From NCBI GenBank assembly GCA_016125215.1, contig WGMF01000041.1, forward strand, positions 1-64,000: DNA of 64,000 nt. Direction: 5' to 3'. The position numbers and the translations under genes are program-made. The notes under the pieces were generated by a model. It did not search any database, was not told where the DNA came from, and was given only the letters and a program-made list of their open reading frames with translations. Source of the DNA: Phycisphaera sp. (GTDB taxonomy: Bacteria > Planctomycetota > Phycisphaerae > Phycisphaerales > Phycisphaeraceae). This document shows, one piece after another, positions 42,943 to 53,440 of this stretch. How positions within the stretch are numbered: position 1 is the first letter of the stretch; every line of letters starts with the position of its first letter.

Positions 42943-45192
42943 ATGACCCACGCAGGCCCCGTCATCGACGTCAGGAATATCTCGCGCCATTTTGGTGAGC
43001 TGCGCGCGGTCGATGGCGTGAGTTTCCAGGTGCAGCGCGGTTCGATCTTCGGCCTGCTCGGGCCCAACGGCAGCGGAAAGAGCACCATGATCCGCATGTT
43101 GTGCGGCGTGCTCGGACCGACCGCCGGCAGCGCGACCGTGCTCGGTTACGACGCGGCCTCGCAGTCCGAAGCGATCAAGCCCCGCATCGGGTACATGTCG
43201 CAACGGTTCAGCCTTTACGGAGACCTGACCGTCGAAGAAAACCTCGATTTCTACGGTCGCATCTACGGGCTATCCAACCAGCGACTCGAAGAACGCAAGC
43301 AAGCGGTGCTCGAGCTGACCGGTATCGGAGACAGGCTTGAACAACTGGCCGACCACCTCTCGGGCGGGTGGAAGCAACGGCTGGCGCTGGCGTGCGCGCT
43401 CATCCACGAACCCGACCTGGTCTTTCTCGATGAACCGACCGCCGGCATCGACCCCGTGGCACGAAGGCAACTCTGGGACCTGCTCTTTGATCTTTCGAGC
43501 AGGGGCGTCACGCTGCTGGTCACCACGCACTACATGGACGAAGCCGAGCGGTGCAGCCACGTGGGTTACATCTCCAACGGCAAACTGCTCGTGTGCGGGT
43601 TGCCGGAGGACCTCAAGAAACTCCCGCAGGTCACGCCCGAAGGCTCGACACGTTACGAGATCGACGTGCCCGACCCCGCGCACCAACTTGCAAAACTGCG
43701 CGAGCTTCCGGGGGTCATCGACGCCACGCTCTTTGGCCAGAATATTCACGCCCTGATCTCGGATGACGTGGGCGCAGACGCGGTGATGCAACAGCTCGAC
43801 GTGCCACCCGATCACGCCGAGGTCCGACCGATCACACCGACACTGGAAGATGTCTTTGTCACACTCACCAAGGCGCAGGGACAAAACGGTAAGACCCCAA
43901 GTGAATCGCAGACGGCAACCGATTCGGACACCCCGGCTTCTTCAGAAGGGGGGGCAGGGGGGGATGCCAAAGCAAGCGGGGATGCCGATCAACCCGAGGC
44001 TTCAAACAACCCCACCGCCAGACCCGCCGTCAAACGCCAGCGCAGCCTCAGCGGCTTTTTCGCCATCGCCCGCAAGGAGTTCATGCACATCCGTCGCCAA
44101 CCGACGACGCTCTTTTTCATGTTCTTCATCCCGGTGTTGCAGTTGACCATCTTCGGCTTTGCCATCGACACGCAGATCGAGCACATCCCGATGGTGGTCT
44201 ACAACCTCGACGGTCGGAGCCAGAGCCGGGAGCTCGTCGACGCCTTCGTGAACACTCGGACGTTCGACGTGGTCGACAACGTCCACAGCGACTGGGCTTA
44301 TCAGGAGGCTTTGCTCTCGGGCGACGCGAAGGTCGGCCTGCGGATCGGGCCGGATTATTCGGACAAGTTGCTGCACGGCGAGCAGGCGCAGGTGCAGGTG
44401 CAGATCGACGGGAGCGATTCGCAGGTGGCCACCACGGCGTTGCAGGCGTCGAGGCTCATCGGGTTGATGCGGTCGATGGGGATCGCGCGGGGCGCCGCCG
44501 AGTCCGCCCGCTTCGGCCCGGCGCGGGACGCCCGTGGTGAGGTCGCGCTACCTATCGACGTGCGCCCCCGTTTGCTTTACAACCCCGACCTTCAGAGTTC
44601 GCACTTTTTCGTGCCGGGGCTGGTGGGCATCATCTTACAACTTGTCACACTCTTCCTGACCGCCTTTGCCGTGGTGCGTGAGCGGGAGATGGGCACGCTC
44701 GAACAGCTCTTCGTCACGCCCGTGGGCAAGTCTGGGCTGCTCATGGGCAAGCTCGCGCCCTACGCGGTGGTTGGCATGATCGAATCGCTTTTGGTGCTTA
44801 CGATCATGACCGCCGTCTTCCGGGTGCCGATACGGGGAAGCATCCCACTGCTGCTGGGTTTAGCGTCCATTTTCATTGTGTGCGCATTGAGCCTGGGGCT
44901 GCTCATCTCGACGATCGCCAAGACGCAGATGTCGGCGATGCAGATAGCCTTTGGCATCATGCTCCCGAGTATCCTCCTGTCGGGTTTCGTCTTCCCCCGC
45001 GCCCAGATGCCCGGGCCGATCTGGCTGGCGACGTTCTCCATCCCCGTGACCTACTTCCTCGAAATCCTGCGCGGCATCATCCTCCGCGACGCGGGGTTCT
45101 TCGACCTGATCCCGTGGGTCTTTGGGTTGAGCGTGTGCTGCGTCGTGCTGATCACACTGAGCGTCTCACGCTTCGACAAACACCTGGCGTGA
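42943..45192 (+). CDS. ABC exporter, ATPase fused to ABC-2 permease
   Basis: 749 residues. ATPase domain (about 1-300): Walker A GPNGSGKST, signature LSGGWKQRL, Walker B LVFLDEPTAG. A Ser/Asp/Ala-rich linker (about 310-365) connects it to an ABC-2 permease (about 366-749) with FFMFFIPVLQLTIFGFAID, a periplasmic domain and five further helices. This is the YbhF-YbhS arrangement joined in one chain. A second permease (YbhR) is not adjacent, so the pump would be a homodimer. Substrate unknown; efflux of drugs or lipids is an inference. Confidence 0.87.
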   Translation: MTHAGPVIDVRNISRHFGELRAVDGVSFQVQRGSIFGLLGPNGSGKSTMIRMLCGVLGPTAGSATVLGYDAASQSEAIKPRIGYMSQRFSLYGDLTVEENLDFYGRIYGLSNQRLEERKQAVLELTGIGDRLEQLADHLSGGWKQRLALACALIHEPDLVFLDEPTAGIDPVARRQLWDLLFDLSSRGVTLLVTTHYMDEAERCSHVGYISNGKLLVCGLPEDLKKLPQVTPEGSTRYEIDVPDPAHQLAKLRELPGVIDATLFGQNIHALISDDVGADAVMQQLDVPPDHAEVRPITPTLEDVFVTLTKAQGQNGKTPSESQTATDSDTPASSEGGAGGDAKASGDADQPEASNNPTARPAVKRQRSLSGFFAIARKEFMHIRRQPTTLFFMFFIPVLQLTIFGFAIDTQIEHIPMVVYNLDGRSQSRELVDAFVNTRTFDVVDNVHSDWAYQEALLSGDAKVGLRIGPDYSDKLLHGEQAQVQVQIDGSDSQVATTALQASRLIGLMRSMGIARGAAESARFGPARDARGEVALPIDVRPRLLYNPDLQSSHFFVPGLVGIILQLVTLFLTAFAVVREREMGTLEQLFVTPVGKSGLLMGKLAPYAVVGMIESLLVLTIMTAVFRVPIRGSIPLLLGLASIFIVCALSLGLLISTIAKTQMSAMQIAFGIMLPSILLSGFVFPRAQMPGPIWLATFSIPVTYFLEILRGIILRDAGFFDLIPWVFGLSVCCVVLITLSVSRFDKHLA

Positions 45193-45240
45193 GGCGGGCC
45201 GGTCGTCGTGCCACTTGGATTTAGAGCAGCCATCAAAATG

Positions 45241-45464
45241 AACCACAGAGGAACAGAGGCACAGAGAAAAACAGCGAGATGAGCACGCCAGGAATGAACA
45301 TCTCACTATTTGCCGCAGAGAACGCGGAGTTCGCGGAGAAGACCCTCTTAAATCCGTGTTATTCCGAAATGTCTTCTCAGCGTTCTCTGCGATCTCTGCG
45401 GTGATGCTTTGAGGTTCGATGTCCGAATACTCGGTCCCCGTTTTCTCTGTGTCTCTGTGGTTAT
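45241..45464. repeat. 9-nt-period nested palindrome, locus 2
   Basis: Outer arms: CCACAGAGGAACAGAGGCAC at 45243-45262 (extending to 45272), mirrored at 45440-45462 as TTCTCTGTGTCTCTGTGG. Inner arms: CCGCAGAGAACGCGGAG from 45313, mirrored at 45372-45401. It fills the convergent gap between the ABC exporter and purK. Confidence 0.85.
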
Positions 45465-45478
45465 TCAGTTAGGTGTTC

Positions 45479-46657
45479 TTAGCTCTTAAGCGTGAGCGCT
45501 TCACGCGCCGCGAGGGCCTTGGCGCGGGCCTCTTCGGGCGTGGTGCCCAGGACGGTCAGGTGGCCCATCTTTCTTCCCTTCCGGGGGTCGTTCTTGCCGT
45601 AGAGGTGGAGCTTGACATCGCGGTGATCGAGCAGGGCGTGCCAGTTGGGTTCGCCGTGCTGCCAGAGGTCGCCGAGCAGGTTGGCCATCGCGGCGGGGGC
45701 GTGGAGTCGGGTGGAGCCCAGGGGCAGGCCACAGATGGAGCGGACCTGTTGCTCGAACTGGCAACTGACGTGCGCGTCGATGGTGAGGTGGCCCGAGTTG
45801 TGCGGGCGGGGGGCCAGCTCGTTGATGAGCAGCTTGCCCGACCGGGTGAGGAAGAACTCGACACAGAGGACGCCGACGACGTTGAGTTTTTCCACGGTGG
45901 CACGGGCGATGTCGATCGCCTGGCGTTCGATCTTGTCGCCGAGCATCGTGGGCGTGACGCTGGTGTCGAGGATGTGGTGGACGTGGGTGTTGAGCATCGG
46001 GCCGAGGCTGGTGAACGAGCCGTCCATCCCGCGCACCGCGACGACGGAGAGTTCGCACTCGAAATCGATGAAGTCTTCGAGGATGGCTTCGTCGGTCTTG
46101 AGGGATGCCCACGCATCGCCGGCGTCGGTGGGTTTGCGGATCACGCTCTGGCCCTTGCCGTCGTAACCCCACGAGGCGGTCTTGAGGACGCCGATCGGGG
46201 TGGGGGATGCAGCGCCGCGCTGCACGAGGGTGCGGTTAAGTTCTTCAAGTGAACGGACGGGGGCAAAGGGCGTGACGGGCAGGCCGGCGTCGCGGAGGAA
46301 GGTTTTCTCGCGCAGGCGGTGCTGGGTGGTGTGCAGCACGGAGCCGGCCGGTCGGACGGGGGCGTATTTAGCGGCGGTATCGGTGGCCGCGGCGCTGACG
46401 TTTTCAAACTCGAACGTGACGACGCTCACGCCCTTGGCAAACCTGGCCACGGCGTCGAGGTCTTCGTAGTCGGCGTTGATTTCGAGGTCGGCCACCTGGC
46501 CCGTGGGCGTGTCGTTGCCGGGGACGAGGACGTGGACACGGTAGCCCAGGCGACGCGCAGCGATGGTGAACATGCGCCCGAGCTGGCCGCCGCCGAGCAC
46601 GCCGAGCGTCTGACCGGGGAGGATGGGGGCGATCGCAGGGGAACTACGCGTGGTCAC
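45479..46657 (-). CDS. purK: N5-carboxyaminoimidazole ribonucleotide synthase
   Basis: 392 residues of the ATP-grasp family: nucleotide fold [21 protein letters not shown]-grasp core with GYDGKGQ and [17 protein letters not shown], and [12 protein letters not shown]. It carboxylates AIR with ATP and bicarbonate in purine synthesis, passing the product to PurE. It overlaps purE by four bases (ATGA). It ends convergently with the ABC exporter, with a repeat between them. Confidence 0.93.
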   Translation of the reverse strand: MTTRSSPAIAPILPGQTLGVLGGGQLGRMFTIAARRLGYRVHVLVPGNDTPTGQVADLEINADYEDLDAVARFAKGVSVVTFEFENVSAAATDTAAKYAPVRPAGSVLHTTQHRLREKTFLRDAGLPVTPFAPVRSLEELNRTLVQRGAASPTPIGVLKTASWGYDGKGQSVIRKPTDAGDAWASLKTDEAILEDFIDFECELSVVAVRGMDGSFTSLGPMLNTHVHHILDTSVTPTMLGDKIERQAIDIARATVEKLNVVGVLCVEFFLTRSGKLLINELAPRPHNSGHLTIDAHVSCQFEQQVRSICGLPLGSTRLHAPAAMANLLGDLWQHGEPNWHALLDHRDVKLHLYGKNDPRKGRKMGHLTVLGTTPEEARAKALAAREALTLKS

Positions 46658-47139
46658 TCGAGAGTGTCCCCGAGGACGCGCTGCGTCTGTTGTTCACGGT
46701 ATTTGTGGAGTTTTTGGCGCAGTTCGGGGCGGGAGTTGGCCAGGATGGAAGCGGCAAGCAGCGCCGCGTTTTTGGCGCCGGACTCGCCGATCGCCAGCGT
46801 GCCCACGGGCACCCCGCCGGGCATCTGCACGATGGACAAAAGCGAGTCCATGCCCGAGAGCGCCTTGCTCTGCACCGGGACGCCGAGCACGGGTAAAACG
46901 GTTTGCGATGCCACCATCCCCGGCAGGTGTGCGGCGCCGCCCGCGCCGGCGATGATGACCTCCAGACCGCGCGACTCGGCGGTCTGTGCGTATTCGTTCA
47001 TCCTCCCGGGGGTGCGGTGGGCCGAGACGATCTTGCACTCGTGTTCGACGCCCAGCGAGTTGAGCACGTCCGACGCGTGGCGCATGGTGTCCCAATCGCT
47101 CTTGCTGCCCATGATGATGCCGACGAGAGGCCTGGTCAT
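46654..47139 (-). CDS. purE: N5-carboxyaminoimidazole ribonucleotide mutase
   Basis: 161 residues. [27 protein letters not shown] and [16 protein letters not shown] are the class I PurE signatures (the catalytic His lies in the AHRTP/AAHLPG motifs). It moves the carboxylate from N5-CAIR to CAIR. First gene of a purE-purK pair; divergent from ppc with 120 bases between. Confidence 0.95.
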   Translation of the reverse strand: MTRPLVGIIMGSKSDWDTMRHASDVLNSLGVEHECKIVSAHRTPGRMNEYAQTAESRGLEVIIAGAGGAAHLPGMVASQTVLPVLGVPVQSKALSGMDSLLSIVQMPGGVPVGTLAIGESGAKNAALLAASILANSRPELRQKLHKYREQQTQRVLGDTLE

Positions 47140-47259
47140 AGTTCGGATCCGGTTGCGAGTAGTTTATGACATCGCTGTGACGATGGCGAGTGGGCACGGG
47201 TACGATTCGGAGTGGCCCGTCCCAACACGCGGCACACGGGGTGCTAAGATTCTCGTCCC

Positions 47260-50052
<2,793 letters not shown>

Positions 50053-50064
50053 ACTCGCTGCGCC

Positions 50065-50940
50065 ATGTCTTCCTACAACGCCCCCAAGCTCTCGGCTGTG
50101 CCCTTTGACAAGATGCCCCCGGCGTTTCACGCGCGGGCGTTCGGCGTCGAATACATCCGCCTCGAAGAGCCCGACGGCGGCGAGTTGTATGTCACGCGCT
50201 ACGGCTGGCCGGTGCTCGAACACCTGATGGCCGACCAGTGGTACCTCCACAACGCCTACGCGGTCAGGGGCACGAAGCTGCCGGGTGCCACGGGCAGTGT
50301 CTACCGTGTGCCGACGATCAATAGGCGTGGCAGGCGGCGCGACCTGGTGGTCAAGTTCTCGCGCTTTGCCCAGGACGTGCCGATCTACGTGGCGACCAAC
50401 GCGCTGGACATGGTGCCCCCCGAAGCTTTGGCCAACGCCGAGTTCAACGGCCCGTTCGAGGAGTTCGGCCAACTCATGCGTCTGCGTCGCCCGCACCCCA
50501 CGCTGCCGGCGGTGCGCACCAAGCGGCCTTTGGCCATCTACTCCCCGCCGCGCGAGTACCCGCTCTGGCAGCTCGGCCGAACCAAGGGTCGGTTCATCCA
50601 TTACCAGAAAGACCAGATCGACTCGCAGCAGCAGGACCCGGGCACCAGCGCGATCAACCTCAACATCCAGAGGCAGTACGTGCTGCTCTATCAGTGGGTG
50701 CGCGGCGAGAATGCGGAGTATTACTTCGATCAGGGGTTGCTGACGAAGGATGAGCTTCACAGCCTGACGCAGCGCGTGGTCGATGCGTTGTCGGCCAGGG
50801 GCTTGGTGGTGCTGGACAACAAGCCGCGCCACTTCATCCTGCGTCCGAGGCACGGCGGTGATGAGCCGATGCGTCGCAACGGTGAGTTGGTTTACAACCT
50901 GGTGGACTTTGAGCTGCTCAAACCCAAGGCCACGCTGTGA
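50065..50940 (+). CDS. Divergent protein kinase-fold protein cotranscribed with ppc
   Basis: 291 residues of unnamed family. Features in kinase order: a Gly-rich loop (GTKLPGATGSVYRV, residues 69-82), a VVKF lysine (Lys97), a Glu-rich helix (FNGPFEEFG, 127-135), a catalytic-loop-like LDNKPRHFILR (Asp251, Lys253, Pro254), and VDFE (Asp281) where DFG is expected. The usual catalytic-loop Asn is His256. It could be a weak or pseudo-kinase. I do not know its substrate. It begins 12 bases after the ppc stop, so a link to PEP carboxylase is suggested by position only. Confidence 0.65.
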   Translation: MSSYNAPKLSAVPFDKMPPAFHARAFGVEYIRLEEPDGGELYVTRYGWPVLEHLMADQWYLHNAYAVRGTKLPGATGSVYRVPTINRRGRRRDLVVKFSRFAQDVPIYVATNALDMVPPEALANAEFNGPFEEFGQLMRLRRPHPTLPAVRTKRPLAIYSPPREYPLWQLGRTKGRFIHYQKDQIDSQQQDPGTSAINLNIQRQYVLLYQWVRGENAEYYFDQGLLTKDELHSLTQRVVDALSARGLVVLDNKPRHFILRPRHGGDEPMRRNGELVYNLVDFELLKPKATL

Positions 50941-51001
50941 GCGAGTGTGTCGAGACTGGGGTGCGCTGCTGGCGAGGTGTGAGTCTGTGATTCAAACAAA
51001 G

Positions 51002-51037
51002 GCTTTTTCACTGGCGGGCAAGCCATCAGTAGCACCC
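51002..51037. repeat. Palindromic GCCACTGGCGG repeat (copy 2)
   Basis: GCTTTTTCACTGGCGGGCAA then GCCATCAGTAGCACCC; the reverse complement of 12645-12680 with a handful of changes. The T5 after the hairpin arm (reading leftward copies) gives it terminator character. Confidence 0.75.
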
Positions 51038-51119
51038 AAACGAAAGTGATTTTTGAACAGAACCCCTAACAGAATGATCCCCGACGCCAGCATGGAAATA
51101 TCTTGAGCGTCGATACAGA

Positions 51120-51210
51120 AACCGCAGATTTCGCAGATGGCACAGATTCAAGGCAGGTATTCCCGATCTTCAATCTGTATCGATCTGTGAAATCTGCGCA
51201 ATCTGCGGTA
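51120..51210. repeat. 9-nt-period palindrome, locus 3
   Basis: Left arm ACCGCAGATTTCGCAGATGG then CACAGATT (51121-51148); right arm AATCTGTATCGATCTGTGAA then ATCTGCGCAATCTGCGGT (51172-51209), an inverted copy with one extra unit. Confidence 0.85.
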
Positions 51211-51274
51211 ACTTCCCCGCTGCCGATGTTTCTGATGCACCCGTCAGGATTCATTTTGATGGGTGTTCAAACAC

Positions 51275-51901
51275 TCACGCCGCGGGGCGGGGGGTGTTGT
51301 CCGGGTCGGGGCGGGTGAAGTGGTAGCTGTCGCCTCGGGTGGCGGGGGCGCTGCGCAGCGGGCGCGGGGGGTGTTGGCGCTGGAGGATCGCGCTGATCGA
51401 TTCGGGGATGGTCGAGATGTTGATCGGCTCGGTCGCTTCGGGATCGATCAGTTCGACGGTGGCGTTTTCGTTGTGCCTGGGCATGGGGGTGTTCTCCCGC
51501 TTGGGGGCTTGTTTGGGTTTGGACTTACGCAAGAGTTGATCGGAGAGCGACTCGGCTTTGGGCCCGACGCAGACGTGGCCGTCCACCATCGCGCCGTCGG
51601 CGACGGTCAGGCGGGGGGTGAAGACCTGTCCGATCACCGCCGCGCCCGGCAGGAGTTCGAGGCCGTCACGTGCGACGACATCCGCTTCGACGCGGCCGGC
51701 CACACGCAGCATCCCCGCGACGACGCTGCCCTTGATCCTGGCCGACGAACCGAGCTCGAGCATCCCCGTGACGCGCAGCGTGCCGTCGAATTGCCCGAGC
51801 ACGAGCGCGTCGTTGTCGAGGTTGAGTTCGCCTGCGATCGTGCAGTCAGCCCCGAGGGTGGTGCGGTGTCGCGTGATCTGGGCGGCGGCGTGCTCGTTCA
51901 T
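51275..51901 (-). CDS. Bactofilin
   Basis: 208 residues. Residues ~15-110 are a right-handed beta-helix of short hydrophobic turns (LGADCTIAGELNLDNDALVL, then KGSVVAGMLRVAGRVEADVV), the DUF583 bactofilin core. Unstructured tails flank it; the C-terminal one (about 95 residues) is Pro/Arg rich. Bactofilins polymerise without nucleotide and position cell-envelope proteins. Start at 51901 has GGGAG seven bases upstream. No peptidase (M23) partner is adjacent. Confidence 0.85.
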   Translation of the reverse strand: MNEHAAAQITRHRTTLGADCTIAGELNLDNDALVLGQFDGTLRVTGMLELGSSARIKGSVVAGMLRVAGRVEADVVARDGLELLPGAAVIGQVFTPRLTVADGAMVDGHVCVGPKAESLSDQLLRKSKPKQAPKRENTPMPRHNENATVELIDPEATEPINISTIPESISAILQRQHPPRPLRSAPATRGDSYHFTRPDPDNTPRPAA

Positions 51902-52065
51902 GGAGTGGCTCCCGTTTGGGGGGGTATGGGTCGTGTGGTCCATAACATCGGCCAGCCGGGGGCGGGAAGCGGAAATCTTGAGCGGTTCTTTCCGGAATCG
52001 CATGACAAGAGGTGTTATCGGGCGTATCCGGACGCGACTTGAGCGATGCGGTAAGCTTGTGAACC

Positions 52066-52917
52066 ATGGACGACGCACAGAGGCGCAGGATTCTCCGTCA
52101 ACACGTGCAGACCGACGCGCTGCTCGGTGTGGACGCGGTGCCGATGGGCCTGGAAAGGGCTGGGGATGCGACAGAAACCGGTGGGCTTGAACCACGGTCG
52201 GCCCGGGCCTCGACCCCGCCCGTCGCTGCACAAGCGACGCAACCGGCACAACCGGCACAACCCTCTGCGCCGCGTGGTGAGGAGCTATTCCCTCAGCCGA
52301 CTCGCCATTCCAAACTCGACCGCTCCGCCAAGCTCGAATTGTTCCGGTCGATGGACGAGCACGAGGTCCGTGTCTGCACGAAGTGCGAACTTTGCCGTGC
52401 CAGGACGAACACGGTTTTTGGCGAGGGCGATGTCGATGCGCGGTTGATGTTCATCGGCGAGGGGCCGGGGCAGAACGAAGACGAGCAGGGCCGACCTTTT
52501 GTGGGCAGGGCGGGGGAATTGCTGGACAAACAGATCACGGCAATGGGGCTTGAGCGTGGGCAGGTTTTCATTGCCAACGTGGTGAAGTGCCGACCGCCCA
52601 ACAACCGGACGCCGACGCCTGTGGAGGTCGATGCGTGCTTCGATTACCTGCGTCGCCAGATCAGGGCGATCGGGCCGGAGGTGATTGTGACGCTCGGCGG
52701 TCCCGCGACGAAAAAGATCGCCCAGACCGACCGGGGCATCACCTCGATACGCGGCACGTGGCACCGCTACGAGGATCAGGGCCTGGTCATCCCCGTCATG
52801 CCGACCTTCCACCCGGCTTACCTCCTTCGGGCGTACAACCTGGACAACCGCAAGAAGGTCTGGTCAGACCTGCAGAAGGTCATGGCGGTGCTCGCGGGTG
52901 AAGAACGGCCCGGATAA
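52066..52917 (+). CDS. Uracil-DNA glycosylase, family 4 (iron-sulfur)
   Basis: 283 residues. An unstructured N-terminal ~85 residues precede the catalytic domain. Motif 1 GEGPGQNEDEQGRPFVG (131-147) and motif 2 (MPTFHPAYLLR) match family-4 UDG. The 4Fe-4S cysteines are Cys107, Cys110 (CELC), Cys175 (VKCRPP) and Cys191 (ACFDYL). It removes uracil from DNA in base-excision repair. The N-terminal extension includes AQATQPAQPAQPSAPR, a low-complexity linker seen in related proteins of the SPO1 DNA-polymerase-related group. Confidence 0.9.
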   Translation: MDDAQRRRILRQHVQTDALLGVDAVPMGLERAGDATETGGLEPRSARASTPPVAAQATQPAQPAQPSAPRGEELFPQPTRHSKLDRSAKLELFRSMDEHEVRVCTKCELCRARTNTVFGEGDVDARLMFIGEGPGQNEDEQGRPFVGRAGELLDKQITAMGLERGQVFIANVVKCRPPNNRTPTPVEVDACFDYLRRQIRAIGPEVIVTLGGPATKKIAQTDRGITSIRGTWHRYEDQGLVIPVMPTFHPAYLLRAYNLDNRKKVWSDLQKVMAVLAGEERPG

Positions 52918-53066
52918 TTATCGGCCCTTGGCTGAATTTGACGATTTCACTTCCGGATTTCATTTCCGACCCAAGTCGCCCCTGAAAAAAGTCGATGGCG
53001 AACCTGAGGCTTGCCCTGCGCGCAGGCCCGGTGTCCGACCATCCCTATCCCGAGGCGTTCTCAAGC

Positions 53067-53390
53067 ATGAAAGCTCACAAGGTCGATAACTCACAAGTGA
53101 CCGCGCTGACCACCCTCCCCCTTGCTGTGGACGGGTTCGAGCCTCCGCTTCGCCGGGGGGGTCGGTCTCTCGACACCCGGCCCGCCGGTGTGCGGGAGAA
53201 GAAGATGTTCGGTCGTATGTTGGCCATGTGGGCACAGGGGACTTTAGCCGGCCCGGTCAAACTCGAATGGGATGCGGAACAGGACGCCACAACCCCGGTC
53301 AACAAGCCGGGCAAACGCAAAAGCGGGATCGAGGCGCTGCTCAAGAACGATTGGAAGAGCATGTACCGCGGCAGCGTCCTGGATGATTGA
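53067..53390 (+). CDS. Small ORF upstream of fliD, unknown
   Basis: 107 residues, ending 50 bases before fliD. The C-terminal half (GIEALLKNDWKSMYRGSVLD) is plausible protein. The position matches that of flaG in many flagellar operons, but no FlaG motif is visible. No hydrophobic segment. It may be an unrelated small gene. Confidence 0.45.
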   Translation: MKAHKVDNSQVTALTTLPLAVDGFEPPLRRGGRSLDTRPAGVREKKMFGRMLAMWAQGTLAGPVKLEWDAEQDATTPVNKPGKRKSGIEALLKNDWKSMYRGSVLDD

Positions 53391-53440
53391 CTGATTGATT
53401 GAATGATCGAATCGAGTCGTTTCGCCGGAAGGTCCAGGGT

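Larger units (their letters stand above)
50941..51274. other. 334-nt convergent gap with two repeats
   Basis: No gene seen. It holds the GCCACTGGCGG-type palindrome at 51002-51037 and the third 9-nt-period palindrome at 51120-51210, both between convergent genes where terminators are expected. Confidence 0.7.

Noticed and set aside
52995-53066. Longer start for the small ORF before fliD
   Set aside because: The extra 24 codons have no ribosome site and low coding character; the internal ATG at 53067 is kept as the more cautious start.
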